From contig CAVRZY010000267.1 of the NCBI GenBank assembly GCA_963725415.1, positions 1-64,000 on the forward strand: DNA of 64,000 nucleotides. Direction: 5' to 3'. This document shows, in pieces, positions 26,105-34,353 of this stretch. The DNA comes from CAVRZY01 sp963725415 (GTDB taxonomy: Bacteria; Acidobacteriota; Terriglobia; Bryobacterales; Bryobacteraceae). The position numbers were made by a program, and so were the translations under genes. Under the pieces are notes generated by a model. The model made no database searches, was not told where the DNA came from, and saw only the letters and a list, made by a program, of their open reading frames with translations. Position 1 is the first letter of the stretch, and every line of letters starts with the position of its first letter.

Positions 26105-29100
26105 ATGGGACCCGAATACTTGCTAACTGGATCGGCTCTGGCCATTTACCTGTTGCTGGCGTGGGTTCTGGGGAGTGTCCTGGGACTGCACGGCAGCGAC
26201 CTATGGATCTTTCGCGGCGCGATGGCCGTAATCGGTGTACTGGCCACGGTCGTCTATATCTGGTATCGCGTCAAAAGCGACGCCGGCCCCATCTTTCCGC
26301 GCCGGCGCAGCCGGGGCGAGCAGCCGGACGCGGCCGGCGGCGGCAGTGATGAGATCGATCCGCTGACGCGCGATGCGGAGGCCCGCCTGGCGGCCTCCAA
26401 GCTGCGCGGCGCCAAGCTCGCCCACCTCCCCGCCATCTTCCTGGTCGGACCGCCGGGGTCCAGCAAGACCACCACCATGATCCAGTCCGGGCTGGAGCCG
26501 GAGCTGCTGGCTGGGCAGATCTACCAGGACAACTCGATTGTTTCCACGCGCTCCGCTAACCTGTGGTTCGCGCGCCAGACGGTATTCGTCGAGGCCGGCG
26601 GAGCGTTGCTCTCGGATCCCTCCCGCTGGGGCAGGCTGGTCCGGCGCTTGGCGCCCGGCAGGTTGCAGGCGGCCGGAAAAAAGCAACAGGCGCCCCGAGC
26701 GGCCGTGGTCTGCTTTGACGCCGAGGAGTTCTTGAAGCCCGGCGCAGCCGACACCCTTGCCGTCTCGGTTCGGACCTTGCAGGCCCGGCTGGGCGAGATC
26801 TCGCAACTGCTGGGCATCAGCTTCCCGGTCTACGTCCTGTTCACCAAAATGGACCGGCTTCCCTTCTTCCTGGACTACGTGCGCAACCTGACTCAGGAGG
26901 AAGCCACGCAGGTTCTGGGTGTCACTCTGCCGATTGCCGCGGGGCCTGGCGAGGGCGTTTACGCCGAGCAGGCCACCCAGCGCTTGACGGCCGCCTTCAA
27001 CGAGCTGTATTTTTCTCTGTGCGACAAGCGCCTCGATTTTCTGGGGCGTGAGCATGCCGCCGAAAAGCTCCCCGGTGCCTACGAATTCCCGCGCGAATTC
27101 CGCAAGCTGCGCACCTCGCTGGTGCAGTTCCTGGTGGATCTTTCCAAGCCCAGCCAGTTGCGCGCCGCCCCGTTTTTGCGGGGCTTCTACTTCTCCGGCG
27201 TCCGTCCGGTGGTGGTGGACGAGATCGCTCCGTCCGTAGCCGCGCCCGCGCCCGGGCAGCAGCCGCAGCAAGCGCCGGGAAGCGCGACCGGGTTCTTCCG
27301 CTCCGGGCAAATGCGGCCTAGCCAACCCACGCCGGCCCCGGCTCCCCAGGTCCGAGGCACGCGCAGAGTCCCGCAATGGCTCTTCCTCAGCCACTTTTTC
27401 AACGACCTGCTGCTGGCCGATCGCAACGCCATGGGCGCCAGCGGCTCCAGCCTCAAGGCCAACCTGCGGAGACGGGTGCTGCTGGGCTCGGCCGCAGGTC
27501 TGTGTCTTCTGCTGTCGATCGCCTTCCTGGTTTCTTATATAGGGAACAGCAACCTGGAAGCGCGCGTCCTGGAGGCGGCACGCGGCATCTCCTCAGTGGA
27601 AGTCGGCGGTCAGGCTGTGGCTTCCCTGGATTCGCTCAAGCGCCTGGACACCCTGCGGCAGGTCTTGGTCACTCTGACCGAGTACGAGCGCGAGGGACCT
27701 CCGCTGCGTCTGCGCTGGGGACTTTACACCGGCAGCGACTTGTATCCCGACGTGCGCCGCACTTACTTCAACCGCACTTTCCATCCGCTGCTGTTCGGCG
27801 GCACGCAAGCCGCCTTGCTGGACTCCCTGCGGCGGCTGCCCAGCAACCCCGGTCCTAACGACCCCTACCGTCCGGTCTACGACGCGCTCAAGGCCTATCT
27901 GATTACCACCTCGGAATACAAACGCAGCACCCGCGCGTTTCTCTCCCCGGTTCTTCTGGGCCGCTGGGCCGAGGGCCGCAACGTCGACGAGGCACGCCTG
28001 CAACTGGCCGGCAACCAGTTCGATTTCTACAGCGAAGAACTGAAGACCGCCAATCCCTTCTCTACCGAGTACGACTCCCTGAACGTGGAACGCGCCCGCC
28101 GCTACCTGAAGAGCTTCAACGCCGACGAGCGCATCTACCAAGCCCTGGTAGACGCGGCCTCCAAGAAATACCCCTCTGTCAGAATGTTCGCCAATGAAGT
28201 CGTCTTCGACACTCGGGAAGTGAGAGGCGCTTTCACCAAGGATGGCTGGGCGTTCATGCAAGCCGCCTTCAAGAAACCGGACCAGTTCTTCGGCGGCGAG
28301 GAATGGGTGCTGGGGCCGCAATCCTTTGCGAATTTGGACCCCAGCCAGCTCGAGCAAAAACTGCGCGGCTTCTACTACCGCGACTTCGTCAAAGAATGGC
28401 GCGAGTTCCTGAAGGCTGCCAACGTTTCCAGGTACGCCAATCTTCCGGACGCGGCCCGCAAGCTGGGAATACTCTCAGGAGGGCAGTCGCCGTTGCTGGG
28501 ACTATTCTGCCTGGTCTCCCAGCACACCAGCGTCGAGGCGGCGGAAATCAAGAACGCTTTCGACGCCGCCCAGCGCGTGGTCCCGCCGGCCTGCCAGAAC
28601 CAGTACGTGGGGCCGTCGAACCAGAACTACATGGGCAGCCTGCTCAGCCTCCAGGCCTTGGTGGCGCAGGTGGCCAACAGCCCCGCCGGGATCAACGATC
28701 CGGCCGCCGGCCAAACCGCCGCCGAGGCCCAGAAGGCGCTGTTGATCACCGGCCAGATGGCCCAGGCATTCCAGATTGATCGCGAGGCCAACCTCCCGGG
28801 GACGGTGCGGACGCTCATGGAAGACCCCATCACCCAGGTGGAACGCCTGCTGCGCGGCATGGGGCCGCAGGAACTGAAGGCCAAAGCGCAGGGGATGTGC
28901 AACCAGTTCCGTGAACTGATGGCGAAGTATCCCTTCAACCCCAAGGCCACCGTCCAGGCCAGCATCGACGACGTCAATCGCTTTTTCCGTCCGCCTGACG
29001 GCGCGCTGTGGCAATTCCATGCCCAGAGCTTGCAGAACCTCCTCCAGCAGCAGGGCAACCAGTTCGTCCCCAAGCCCGGCGGCACGATGACCATTACGCC

Positions 29101-29599
29101 GGCTTTCCTGGGCTTCTTCAACCGCGCCGCCGCTTTTTCGCTGGCGGCTTACCCGAGCGGCGTCCAGCAGCCGCGCCTGAACTACACCCTGAGGACCAAC
29201 CTGGCAGGAACCAATCAAAGCATTGCGCTCACCATCGACGGTCAGACCTTCAGCATCGCCCAGGGACAGGCCGGCTCGAAGCAGTTCGCCTGGCCAGGGA
29301 ATCCCCCCGGCACCAGCATGACGGTGCGCTTCGGCAGCGAAGGATTCAACTGGCCCCGCTACGACGGCCTGTGGGCGGCCTTCGAGTTCTTCGCCGACTC
29401 CGAGGAGCGTTCCCAGCCCTCCGCTTCCATCTACAACCTGGAGTGGATCCTCCGCACCGGCCAAGCCAATCGCGCCGTCACCACCGCCGCCGGCCAGCCG
29501 GTCGCCGTGCGCTTCGACCTCGACATGATGGGAGCCCCACCGATTTTCCGCAAAGGGTACTTCGCGGGCTTCACCTGCGTATCGGACGTAGCGCGCTGA
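26105..29599 (+). CDS. tssM: T6SS membrane-complex protein TssM (IcmF family)
   Basis: 1164 residues. Two N-terminal transmembrane helices (about 8-28 and 35-53), a cytoplasmic NTPase-like domain with Walker A GPPGSSKT near 115-122 (an atypical Ser before the Lys), 'FPVYVLFTKMDRLPFFLDY' and 'FDAEEF' in the IcmF-related domain, a Pro-rich linker near 380-420, a third transmembrane helix near 455-480, and a long periplasmic part ending in a beta-rich domain ('SIALTIDGQTFSIAQGQ' ... 'FNWPRYDGLWAAFEFF'). It should span the inner membrane and reach the outer membrane, yet no TssJ lipoprotein gene is found in the window. Confidence 0.95.
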   Translation: MGPEYLLTGSALAIYLLLAWVLGSVLGLHGSDLWIFRGAMAVIGVLATVVYIWYRVKSDAGPIFPRRRSRGEQPDAAGGGSDEIDPLTRDAEARLAASKLRGAKLAHLPAIFLVGPPGSSKTTTMIQSGLEPELLAGQIYQDNSIVSTRSANLWFARQTVFVEAGGALLSDPSRWGRLVRRLAPGRLQAAGKKQQAPRAAVVCFDAEEFLKPGAADTLAVSVRTLQARLGEISQLLGISFPVYVLFTKMDRLPFFLDYVRNLTQEEATQVLGVTLPIAAGPGEGVYAEQATQRLTAAFNELYFSLCDKRLDFLGREHAAEKLPGAYEFPREFRKLRTSLVQFLVDLSKPSQLRAAPFLRGFYFSGVRPVVVDEIAPSVAAPAPGQQPQQAPGSATGFFRSGQMRPSQPTPAPAPQVRGTRRVPQWLFLSHFFNDLLLADRNAMGASGSSLKANLRRRVLLGSAAGLCLLLSIAFLVSYIGNSNLEARVLEAARGISSVEVGGQAVASLDSLKRLDTLRQVLVTLTEYEREGPPLRLRWGLYTGSDLYPDVRRTYFNRTFHPLLFGGTQAALLDSLRRLPSNPGPNDPYRPVYDALKAYLITTSEYKRSTRAFLSPVLLGRWAEGRNVDEARLQLAGNQFDFYSEELKTANPFSTEYDSLNVERARRYLKSFNADERIYQALVDAASKKYPSVRMFANEVVFDTREVRGAFTKDGWAFMQAAFKKPDQFFGGEEWVLGPQSFANLDPSQLEQKLRGFYYRDFVKEWREFLKAANVSRYANLPDAARKLGILSGGQSPLLGLFCLVSQHTSVEAAEIKNAFDAAQRVVPPACQNQYVGPSNQNYMGSLLSLQALVAQVANSPAGINDPAAGQTAAEAQKALLITGQMAQAFQIDREANLPGTVRTLMEDPITQVERLLRGMGPQELKAKAQGMCNQFRELMAKYPFNPKATVQASIDDVNRFFRPPDGALWQFHAQSLQNLLQQQGNQFVPKPGGTMTITPAFLGFFNRAAAFSLAAYPSGVQQPRLNYTLRTNLAGTNQSIALTIDGQTFSIAQGQAGSKQFAWPGNPPGTSMTVRFGSEGFNWPRYDGLWAAFEFFADSEERSQPSASIYNLEWILRTGQANRAVTTAAGQPVAVRFDLDMMGAPPIFRKGYFAGFTCVSDVAR

Positions 29600-29605
29600 G
29601 AAGCT

Positions 29606-31234
29606 ATGCAACTTCCTGCGCGCTTCGGTAAGTACGAGTTAGAAGAGTATCTGGGCGGCGGGATGTCCCACGTCTACCGCGCGCGAAACCCCTTGATCAA
29701 CCAGACCGTCGTGGTCAAGATTCTCACGGAGGAAGCCTCGGCGGATCCCAATGCCAAGGCGCGCTTTCTGGAGGAGGCGCGCACCGTGGCCAGCGTGTCG
29801 CACGACAACATCATTCGCATGTACGACTACGGCGAGGATGCACAGGGACACCCCTTCATGGTCATGGAGTACCTGGAGGGGGCGGACCTGGCGTCTCTGA
29901 TCAAGAGCGGGCGTACGGGCGAGCTTCGCGACAAGCTCAGAATCGCCATCCAGATTGCGGCCGCTCTCGAGCACATCCATTCGCAGAATCCGCCCATCGT
30001 TCACCGCGACATCAAGCCCCACAACATCCACGTCAACCCGGACGGCAAGATCAAGCTGATGGATTTCGGCATCGCCAAGGCCCGCGACCTGGCCTTGACC
30101 GGAACCGGCCTCACCCTGGGAACGCCCTTCTACATGGCCCCCGAGCAGGTGCTGGGCCGCGGCGTGACGCACCTGGTAGATGTCTACGCCTTCGGCATCC
30201 TGCTGTTCGAGCTGCTCACCGGAACGCGCCCGCTGGGCGGCGATTCCGTCGAGCAAATCTTCTACCAGATCCTCCACGGAACTTTGAACCTCGAGCCGTT
30301 GAAGCAGGCCGGAATCCCGCCGGCCCTTTCGGAGCTGATCGCCGGCTGCACCGCCAAGGATCCCGCGCAGCGCATTCAAGACTTCAGGCTGGTTCGCCAG
30401 GGGCTTCAGCAGATACTGGGTCAAGAAGAGCAGGCAGGCCGGGGGCCTGCCCCACTGCCTCCCCCGCCGCCCAGCGGCAAGATTTGGAAGATGGCCGTGG
30501 CCGCCCTGGCCCTGGTGGTGGCGCTGGTAGCGGCCTACTTTGTGTTCCGTCAATCCGTTCAGGTGCAGCTCGAGGAGCTCATCGACACTCCCACCGGCAA
30601 GATGGTGCTGGTGCGAGCCGGACCGTTCCTGGCCGGCAAAGACCGGCGCACCGTGAACCAGCCGGGTTTCTACATCGATCAGACCGAAGTCACCAACGCC
30701 GCGTACGCGCGCTTCTGCGGAGACAGGCAGCGCCCCCTGCCGGAACGCTTCCCTCAAGACCGCCCCAACTACCCGGTCGTTAACATCACCTTCGTGGATG
30801 CCCAGGAGTTTGCCCGCTGGGCGCAGAAGCGGCTGCCCAGGCTGCTGGAGTGGGAGAAAGCCGCCCGAGGCGCCGACGGCCGCCTCTATCCCTGGGGGAA
30901 TCAGGCGGACCCAACGCGCGCCAACGTGAACCGAGGGGGCAACCCCGAACTGATGCCCGTAAGCGTCTATCCGGAAGGCGAGAGCCCCTGGCATGCGCTG
31001 AACATGGTCGGAAACGCCTGGGAATTCGTAGACCAGTTCCAAACCCCCTCTGAGGGCGCCCTCAGCGCCTTCAAGACGCTACTCGACCCCCCGCCCACGG
31101 CCACCGAACCTTGGTACACGATTCGCGGCGGCTCCTATCGACAGCCGCTGTTCGACAGCGTGCTCTCGGACTGGGCCGCCGTCCCGTCCGCTACCGCAAC
31201 GACGACATCGGCTTTCGCTGCGCTAAAGACCTGA
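29606..31234 (+). CDS. Ser/Thr protein kinase fused to FGE-like domain, T6SS-linked
   Basis: 542 residues as read. Residues 8-270 are a kinase domain with Lys38 in 'VVVKIL', 'HRDIKPHN' (Asp135), DFG at 153-155 and APE at 178-180, so it should be active. A Pro-rich stretch and one transmembrane helix (about 294-314) precede a periplasmic formylglycine-generating-enzyme-like domain ('GFYIDQTEVTNAAYARFC', 'FVDAQEFARWAQKRLP', 'LLEWEKAARGADGRLYPWG'). The end is out of frame: adding one base near 31182-31186 gives 'RYRNDDIGFRCAKDLK' and a stop at 31237-31239 that overlaps the GTG of the next gene. In characterised T6SS, PpkA kinases control firing. The gene directly follows tssM by 6 bp and precedes a phosphatase. 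Confidence 0.88.
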   Translation: MQLPARFGKYELEEYLGGGMSHVYRARNPLINQTVVVKILTEEASADPNAKARFLEEARTVASVSHDNIIRMYDYGEDAQGHPFMVMEYLEGADLASLIKSGRTGELRDKLRIAIQIAAALEHIHSQNPPIVHRDIKPHNIHVNPDGKIKLMDFGIAKARDLALTGTGLTLGTPFYMAPEQVLGRGVTHLVDVYAFGILLFELLTGTRPLGGDSVEQIFYQILHGTLNLEPLKQAGIPPALSELIAGCTAKDPAQRIQDFRLVRQGLQQILGQEEQAGRGPAPLPPPPPSGKIWKMAVAALALVVALVAAYFVFRQSVQVQLEELIDTPTGKMVLVRAGPFLAGKDRRTVNQPGFYIDQTEVTNAAYARFCGDRQRPLPERFPQDRPNYPVVNITFVDAQEFARWAQKRLPRLLEWEKAARGADGRLYPWGNQADPTRANVNRGGNPELMPVSVYPEGESPWHALNMVGNAWEFVDQFQTPSEGALSAFKTLLDPPPTATEPWYTIRGGSYRQPLFDSVLSDWAAVPSATATTTSAFAALKT

Positions 31235-31235
31235 A

Positions 31236-32401
31236 GTGAGTATGGCGGCTTCAACATTCAGACGTTTGCGTGACTTCTATGAGCGCCTGACCGAAGGCAT
31301 GGCCCTGCAAGATCTTTGGAACCAGTTCAAGTCTGAGGTGCAAGCCAGTTACCGACTCTACTCCTCCGAGATAAAGCCGAAGGAATTCGAACAGGCGCCT
31401 CGGTGGAAGCGGTTCCTCAGAACAGCCGGGCAAGTGTTCTGGGTGATGCTCATGAAGCTCTCTCCCGCCCGCCGGATCATATTGCTTCTCTCGCTGCTGC
31501 TGATCGTGGCGGCAGAGACCCAACCCAAAGGGAACGGACCATCCCCAGCTCTATACGGCGCTCTGGGGCTCCTGCTGGTCCTGGCTACGGAACTCGCCGA
31601 TCGGGTAACGATGAAGCGCGACCTGGAAATCGCGCGCGACATTCAGCGCTGGTTGCTTCCCGCAGATCCTCCCAACGTGCCTGGTTTCGACATTGCCTTT
31701 GCGACGCGGTCCGCCAACACCGTGGGGGGCGATTACTACGACGTCATCCAGCGTGTCGCGGAACATGGGGGCGCGACCCGGGAGCGATTTCTGTTGGTGG
31801 TTGCTGATGTCGCCGGCAAGAGCGTGCCCGCAGCTCTGCTCATGGCGACCTTTCAGTCGAGCCTGCAGGCTCTGGTGACGGATTCGCTGTCGCTCTCGGA
31901 ACTCGTGATTCACCTGAACCGCTATTCGTGCAGCCGAAGCCGCGGGGGACTTTCTTTTACCACCGCTTTTTTCGCGGAGCTGGATACAGAAAGCCGAACG
32001 TTGCTGTACATCAACGCCGGTCACAACTACCCAATCTGCCGACGCTCCTTTTGCGCCGTGGAGCGACTGAAGGCCGGAGGGATACCGCTGGGCGTCAGGA
32101 CCGATGCAGTATACGAAACTGGGACGGCATCGCTCAAGCCGGCGATCTTCTGGTGATCTTCACCGATGGCGTTGTAGAGGCCGTCAATGATCGAGGAGAA
32201 GAGTACGGAGATGCAAGGCTGGTATCGCTGATCGGGCAGAAGCCCGAAGAAAGCGCAAAAGAGACGGTCAAGCGGCTGATGGCCGATCTGGATGCTTTCG
32301 TGGGTTCAGCCCGGCAGCACGACGACCTGACGGTACTGATCGCACGCGCGACAGCCTTCAAGTCGGAGAGGCCGGGCGGACCCTTTGGGACAGCGCTGTA
32401 G
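31236..32401 (+). CDS. SpoIIE/PP2C-type Ser phosphatase, membrane-anchored, frameshifted
   Basis: N-terminal region with two hydrophobic segments ('IILLLSLLLIVA', 'ALYGALGLLLVLATEL'), then an RsbU/SpoIIE phosphatase domain: 'EIARDIQRWLLPADPPNVPG', 'ANTVGGDYYDV', 'LLVVADVAGKSVPAALLMA', 'AGHNYPI', 'LKAGGIPLGV'. The frame is lost at about 32139-32142 after 'TASLKP' and resumes in another frame as 'GDLLVIFTDGVVEAVNDRG' ... 'ARQHDDLTVLIARA'. One missing G restores it, giving about 389 residues. The TGA at 32154-32156 therefore results from the shift. Pairing with the upstream kinase resembles the PpkA/PppA control of other T6SS, although this is the SpoIIE subtype. Start is GTG 31236 or ATG 31242. 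Confidence 0.85.
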
Positions 32402-32591
32402 GCGACCTGGATGGAAATCTACACTTGAACGGCCCAAGAGGAGGCGGCCTCAGCATACCTCCACCTGCCCAGGAGTCCGACATGGAAATCCCGGCTAGGA
32501 CGAGTGTGCCGTCCTTCCACCCTAGAGTCCGGACCCAGGCGCCCTCGGCGCGCCTGCGTGGGGCCGTCCTCTCCGTAAATCAGGGCTTACA
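32402..32591. other. intergenic region after the T6SS phosphatase gene
   Basis: No gene is supported. The sequence contains a GC-rich imperfect hairpin around 32537-32560 (CAGGCGC / GCGCGCCTG) that could serve as a weak transcription end between the rightward T6SS operon and the leftward small gene, but no T-run follows. Confidence 0.3.
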
Positions 32592-32903
32592 CTATGCACC
32601 GACGGGAAGTCTTGGATAGTCTGACCCGTTGGCTGGGGCGCACCGCCTTGTACAGCGGTGCTCCGGCATCAGTTCAGCAAAAGAACAGAGCAGGTATTCA
32701 TTGGCCTCCTGCAGGCTCCTGAACGGGCTCATCCAGTTCAATTGCTGGCCGAAGATGCGGGCTATCCAGTCCCCTTCCCTCGATGCTGTCGCCTGTAACA
32801 GGATAGGACCGTGCGTGGTGTGGTGAGTGAACGCGATCGGATCACTCTTCAGGGTTTCAATGGCCTCTTGCATCACCCTGAAAAACAGATCCCTCTCTTC
32901 CAT
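32592..32903 (-). CDS. small unknown protein (103 residues)
   Basis: A short ORF starting 'MEERDLFFRVMQEAIETLKS' with 'FTHHTTHGPILLQATASREG' and 'IFGQQLNWMSPFRSLQEANE'. The composition looks like a folded alpha/beta protein rather than a GC-rich shadow frame, and nothing competes on the other strand. No family recognised. The ribosome site is weak. It stands alone between the T6SS phosphatase and the DUF433 gene. Confidence 0.45.
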   Translation of the reverse strand: MEERDLFFRVMQEAIETLKSDPIAFTHHTTHGPILLQATASREGDWIARIFGQQLNWMSPFRSLQEANEYLLCSFAELMPEHRCTRRCAPANGSDYPRLPVGA

Positions 32904-33218
32904 AAGGAGCGAAGGTTAGTTCCAGAGCCGTGCCCATTATAGCTCTTACCGCTCCAAATCTACATTCCCAATTTTAAGGTGACCTGCCAAGTTTCTGACG
33001 GGCTCCTCCTCCCCCTCAATTTGGGGGGGAACGCGATGGAGACGCTGGCGCGGCCAGCGCCCAGTTCTTGTTTCCGACCCACAGGGTGTGGACCTCCACA
33101 GCATGTTCATCGCGTTCAAGCCCGCATAAACAAAGGCGTTGCAGAGTGCCAGAAGGCTAGGGAAGCCGGGCTAGGAACGGAAGTCGGGTCAAAACCTCCG
33201 CTCACAGGCGTTCCGGAC
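32904..33218. other. gene-free stretch
   Basis: No coding sequence supported. It includes a small hairpin-like run around 33009-33030 (CCCCCTC and GGGGGGG flanking AATTT), with a 7-base G homopolymer that is a likely place for base-count errors. No promoter or RNA gene was recognised. Confidence 0.4.
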
Positions 33219-33470
33219 TCAGGAGTACCACCGTGGTTTCGCTGTCCATTGGCTCGCCCGGCTGATGACTTGTTCCTCGTCTATGACCGACGCGGCATAC
33301 TCCAGCGCCGCTCGGATGTCCTCTGGTGACAGCTCGGGATACGCCTCCAGAATCCGCTCGATACTATAGCCTCCGGCAACCATGCCCAGAATATTGCGAA
33401 CCATAATGCGGGTGCCGCGGATCACCGGTTTGCCACTGCAGATTCTGGCGTCAGTCGTGATACGTTCCAT
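33219..33470 (-). CDS. DUF433 antitoxin-like protein
   Basis: 83 residues: 'MERITTDARICSGKPVIRGT' 'RIMVRNILGMVAGGYSIERI' 'LEAYPELSPEDIRAALEYAA'. The ICSGKPVIRGTRI motif and the 'YPxLxxEDIRAALxYAA' end are the DUF433 family signature, a small winged-helix DNA-binding fold. The family usually acts as antitoxin to a DUF5615 PIN-like toxin encoded directly downstream; no such gene is present here, so this copy is an orphan. The ATG at 33470 has GAGGTGA upstream and is preferred to an in-frame ATG at 33515. Confidence 0.8.
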   Translation of the reverse strand: MERITTDARICSGKPVIRGTRIMVRNILGMVAGGYSIERILEAYPELSPEDIRAALEYAASVIDEEQVISRASQWTAKPRWYS

Positions 33471-33563
33471 GTGCTCACCTCGAGCAGCTATCTTCCATTC
33501 TCCCTCGTTTCCCACCCACAGGGTGGAGTAATGGACGCCCAGGTCTGGCCAGCCTTGGGCCGG

Positions 33564-34330
33564 TCAAACGAACCCGCCCGGAATCATGTTGCCTGCTCCG
33601 CCGACGACTGGGCCGGCCGGCACCTCCGGCGGCGAATAAGCCGGCACGGGCCCGCTGCCCACCACCCTGGTCACCAGGGTGCTGTGGCACCACCGCCAGA
33701 AGCAGCTCTCGAAGGCGGCGGCGATCGCTGCGAATACTTCCCACTCACACAGGCTGGCCCGGTCTTGGAGGCCAGCAACCATCTGGTTCTGTAGCCGCAG
33801 CCTGCTGAGCGAAGCGGTCGTTTGCGTGAGCGCCGCCAGCGGGGACGGATCATTCCGGGTGCGCGGGGCCACCGGCCCCGCGACTGCCGCAAAGCTGGGG
33901 TACCAGGGCAGGCCCGGCACACTGATGGAGGCCTGATACTGGGCCCAGGGGCCCCCAACGCGCCAGCGATGGCCGCCGAGCGCTTCTGTGCCCACACCGT
34001 GCCCTTGGGCGCCCCGGCCAGCAGCAGCGGCTCCCACCGCGGACTTAGCACCCGGCCCCCGCTCGCCACCGCGCCCTCAATCATCACGCCCACCAGGGCG
34101 GCCTGCCTCTGCCACTGGTCCCAAGCCGAGCAGATCGCCTCGCAAATGCCGTCGATGAACTCTTCGCATTGCCGCAACAGGGCTTCCTCGGGACCGGTGT
34201 TGGCAGCCGGTGGAGTCGCTCTTTTGGAGGGTATCAGCGTCGCCAGCGACTCCTCGGAGATTCTGACCGCAAAACTGCGGAACTGTGCCCTCGCTATCTC
34301 CTGCATGACACGCGGCTTGGGAGCGGGCAT
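33564..34330 (-). CDS. Gly/Pro-rich conserved protein of unknown function, frameshifted
   Basis: The first part (34330 to about 33955) starts 'MPAPKPRVMQEIARAQFRSF' and includes 'EEFIDGICEAICSAWDQWQR' and 'GVMIEGAVASGGRVLSP'. After a frame change near 33941-33955 (a run of C and G) it continues 'WAQYQASISVPGLPWYPSFA', 'AVAGPVAPRTRNDPSPLAAL', 'FAAIAAAFESCFWRWCHSTL', and ends 'AGPVVGGAGNMIPGGFV'. The two halves read as one protein of about 255 residues with two related W..WQ helical segments and Gly/Pro-rich turns. I have an impression of similar unnamed proteins near T6SS genes in other bacteria, but cannot confirm it. It lies 23 bp downstream of the caspase-like gene and is probably its operon partner. 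Confidence 0.55.
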
Positions 34331-34353
34331 CGGTTGCTCGGGTGGGCGGCGGG

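Noticed and set aside
30590..31234. FGE-like domain considered as the maturase for the sulfatase at 42618
   Set aside because: It is fused to a T6SS-linked kinase behind a transmembrane helix, far from the sulfatase, and such kinase fusions are usually not maturases.
32154..32156. TGA in the SpoIIE phosphatase considered as recoding
   Set aside because: The family motif GDLLVIFTDG continues in another frame from before the TGA, so a missing base explains it.
33000..33135. GTTCAAGCCC near 33116 considered as a tRNA T-loop
   Set aside because: No acceptor, D or anticodon arm can be formed around it.
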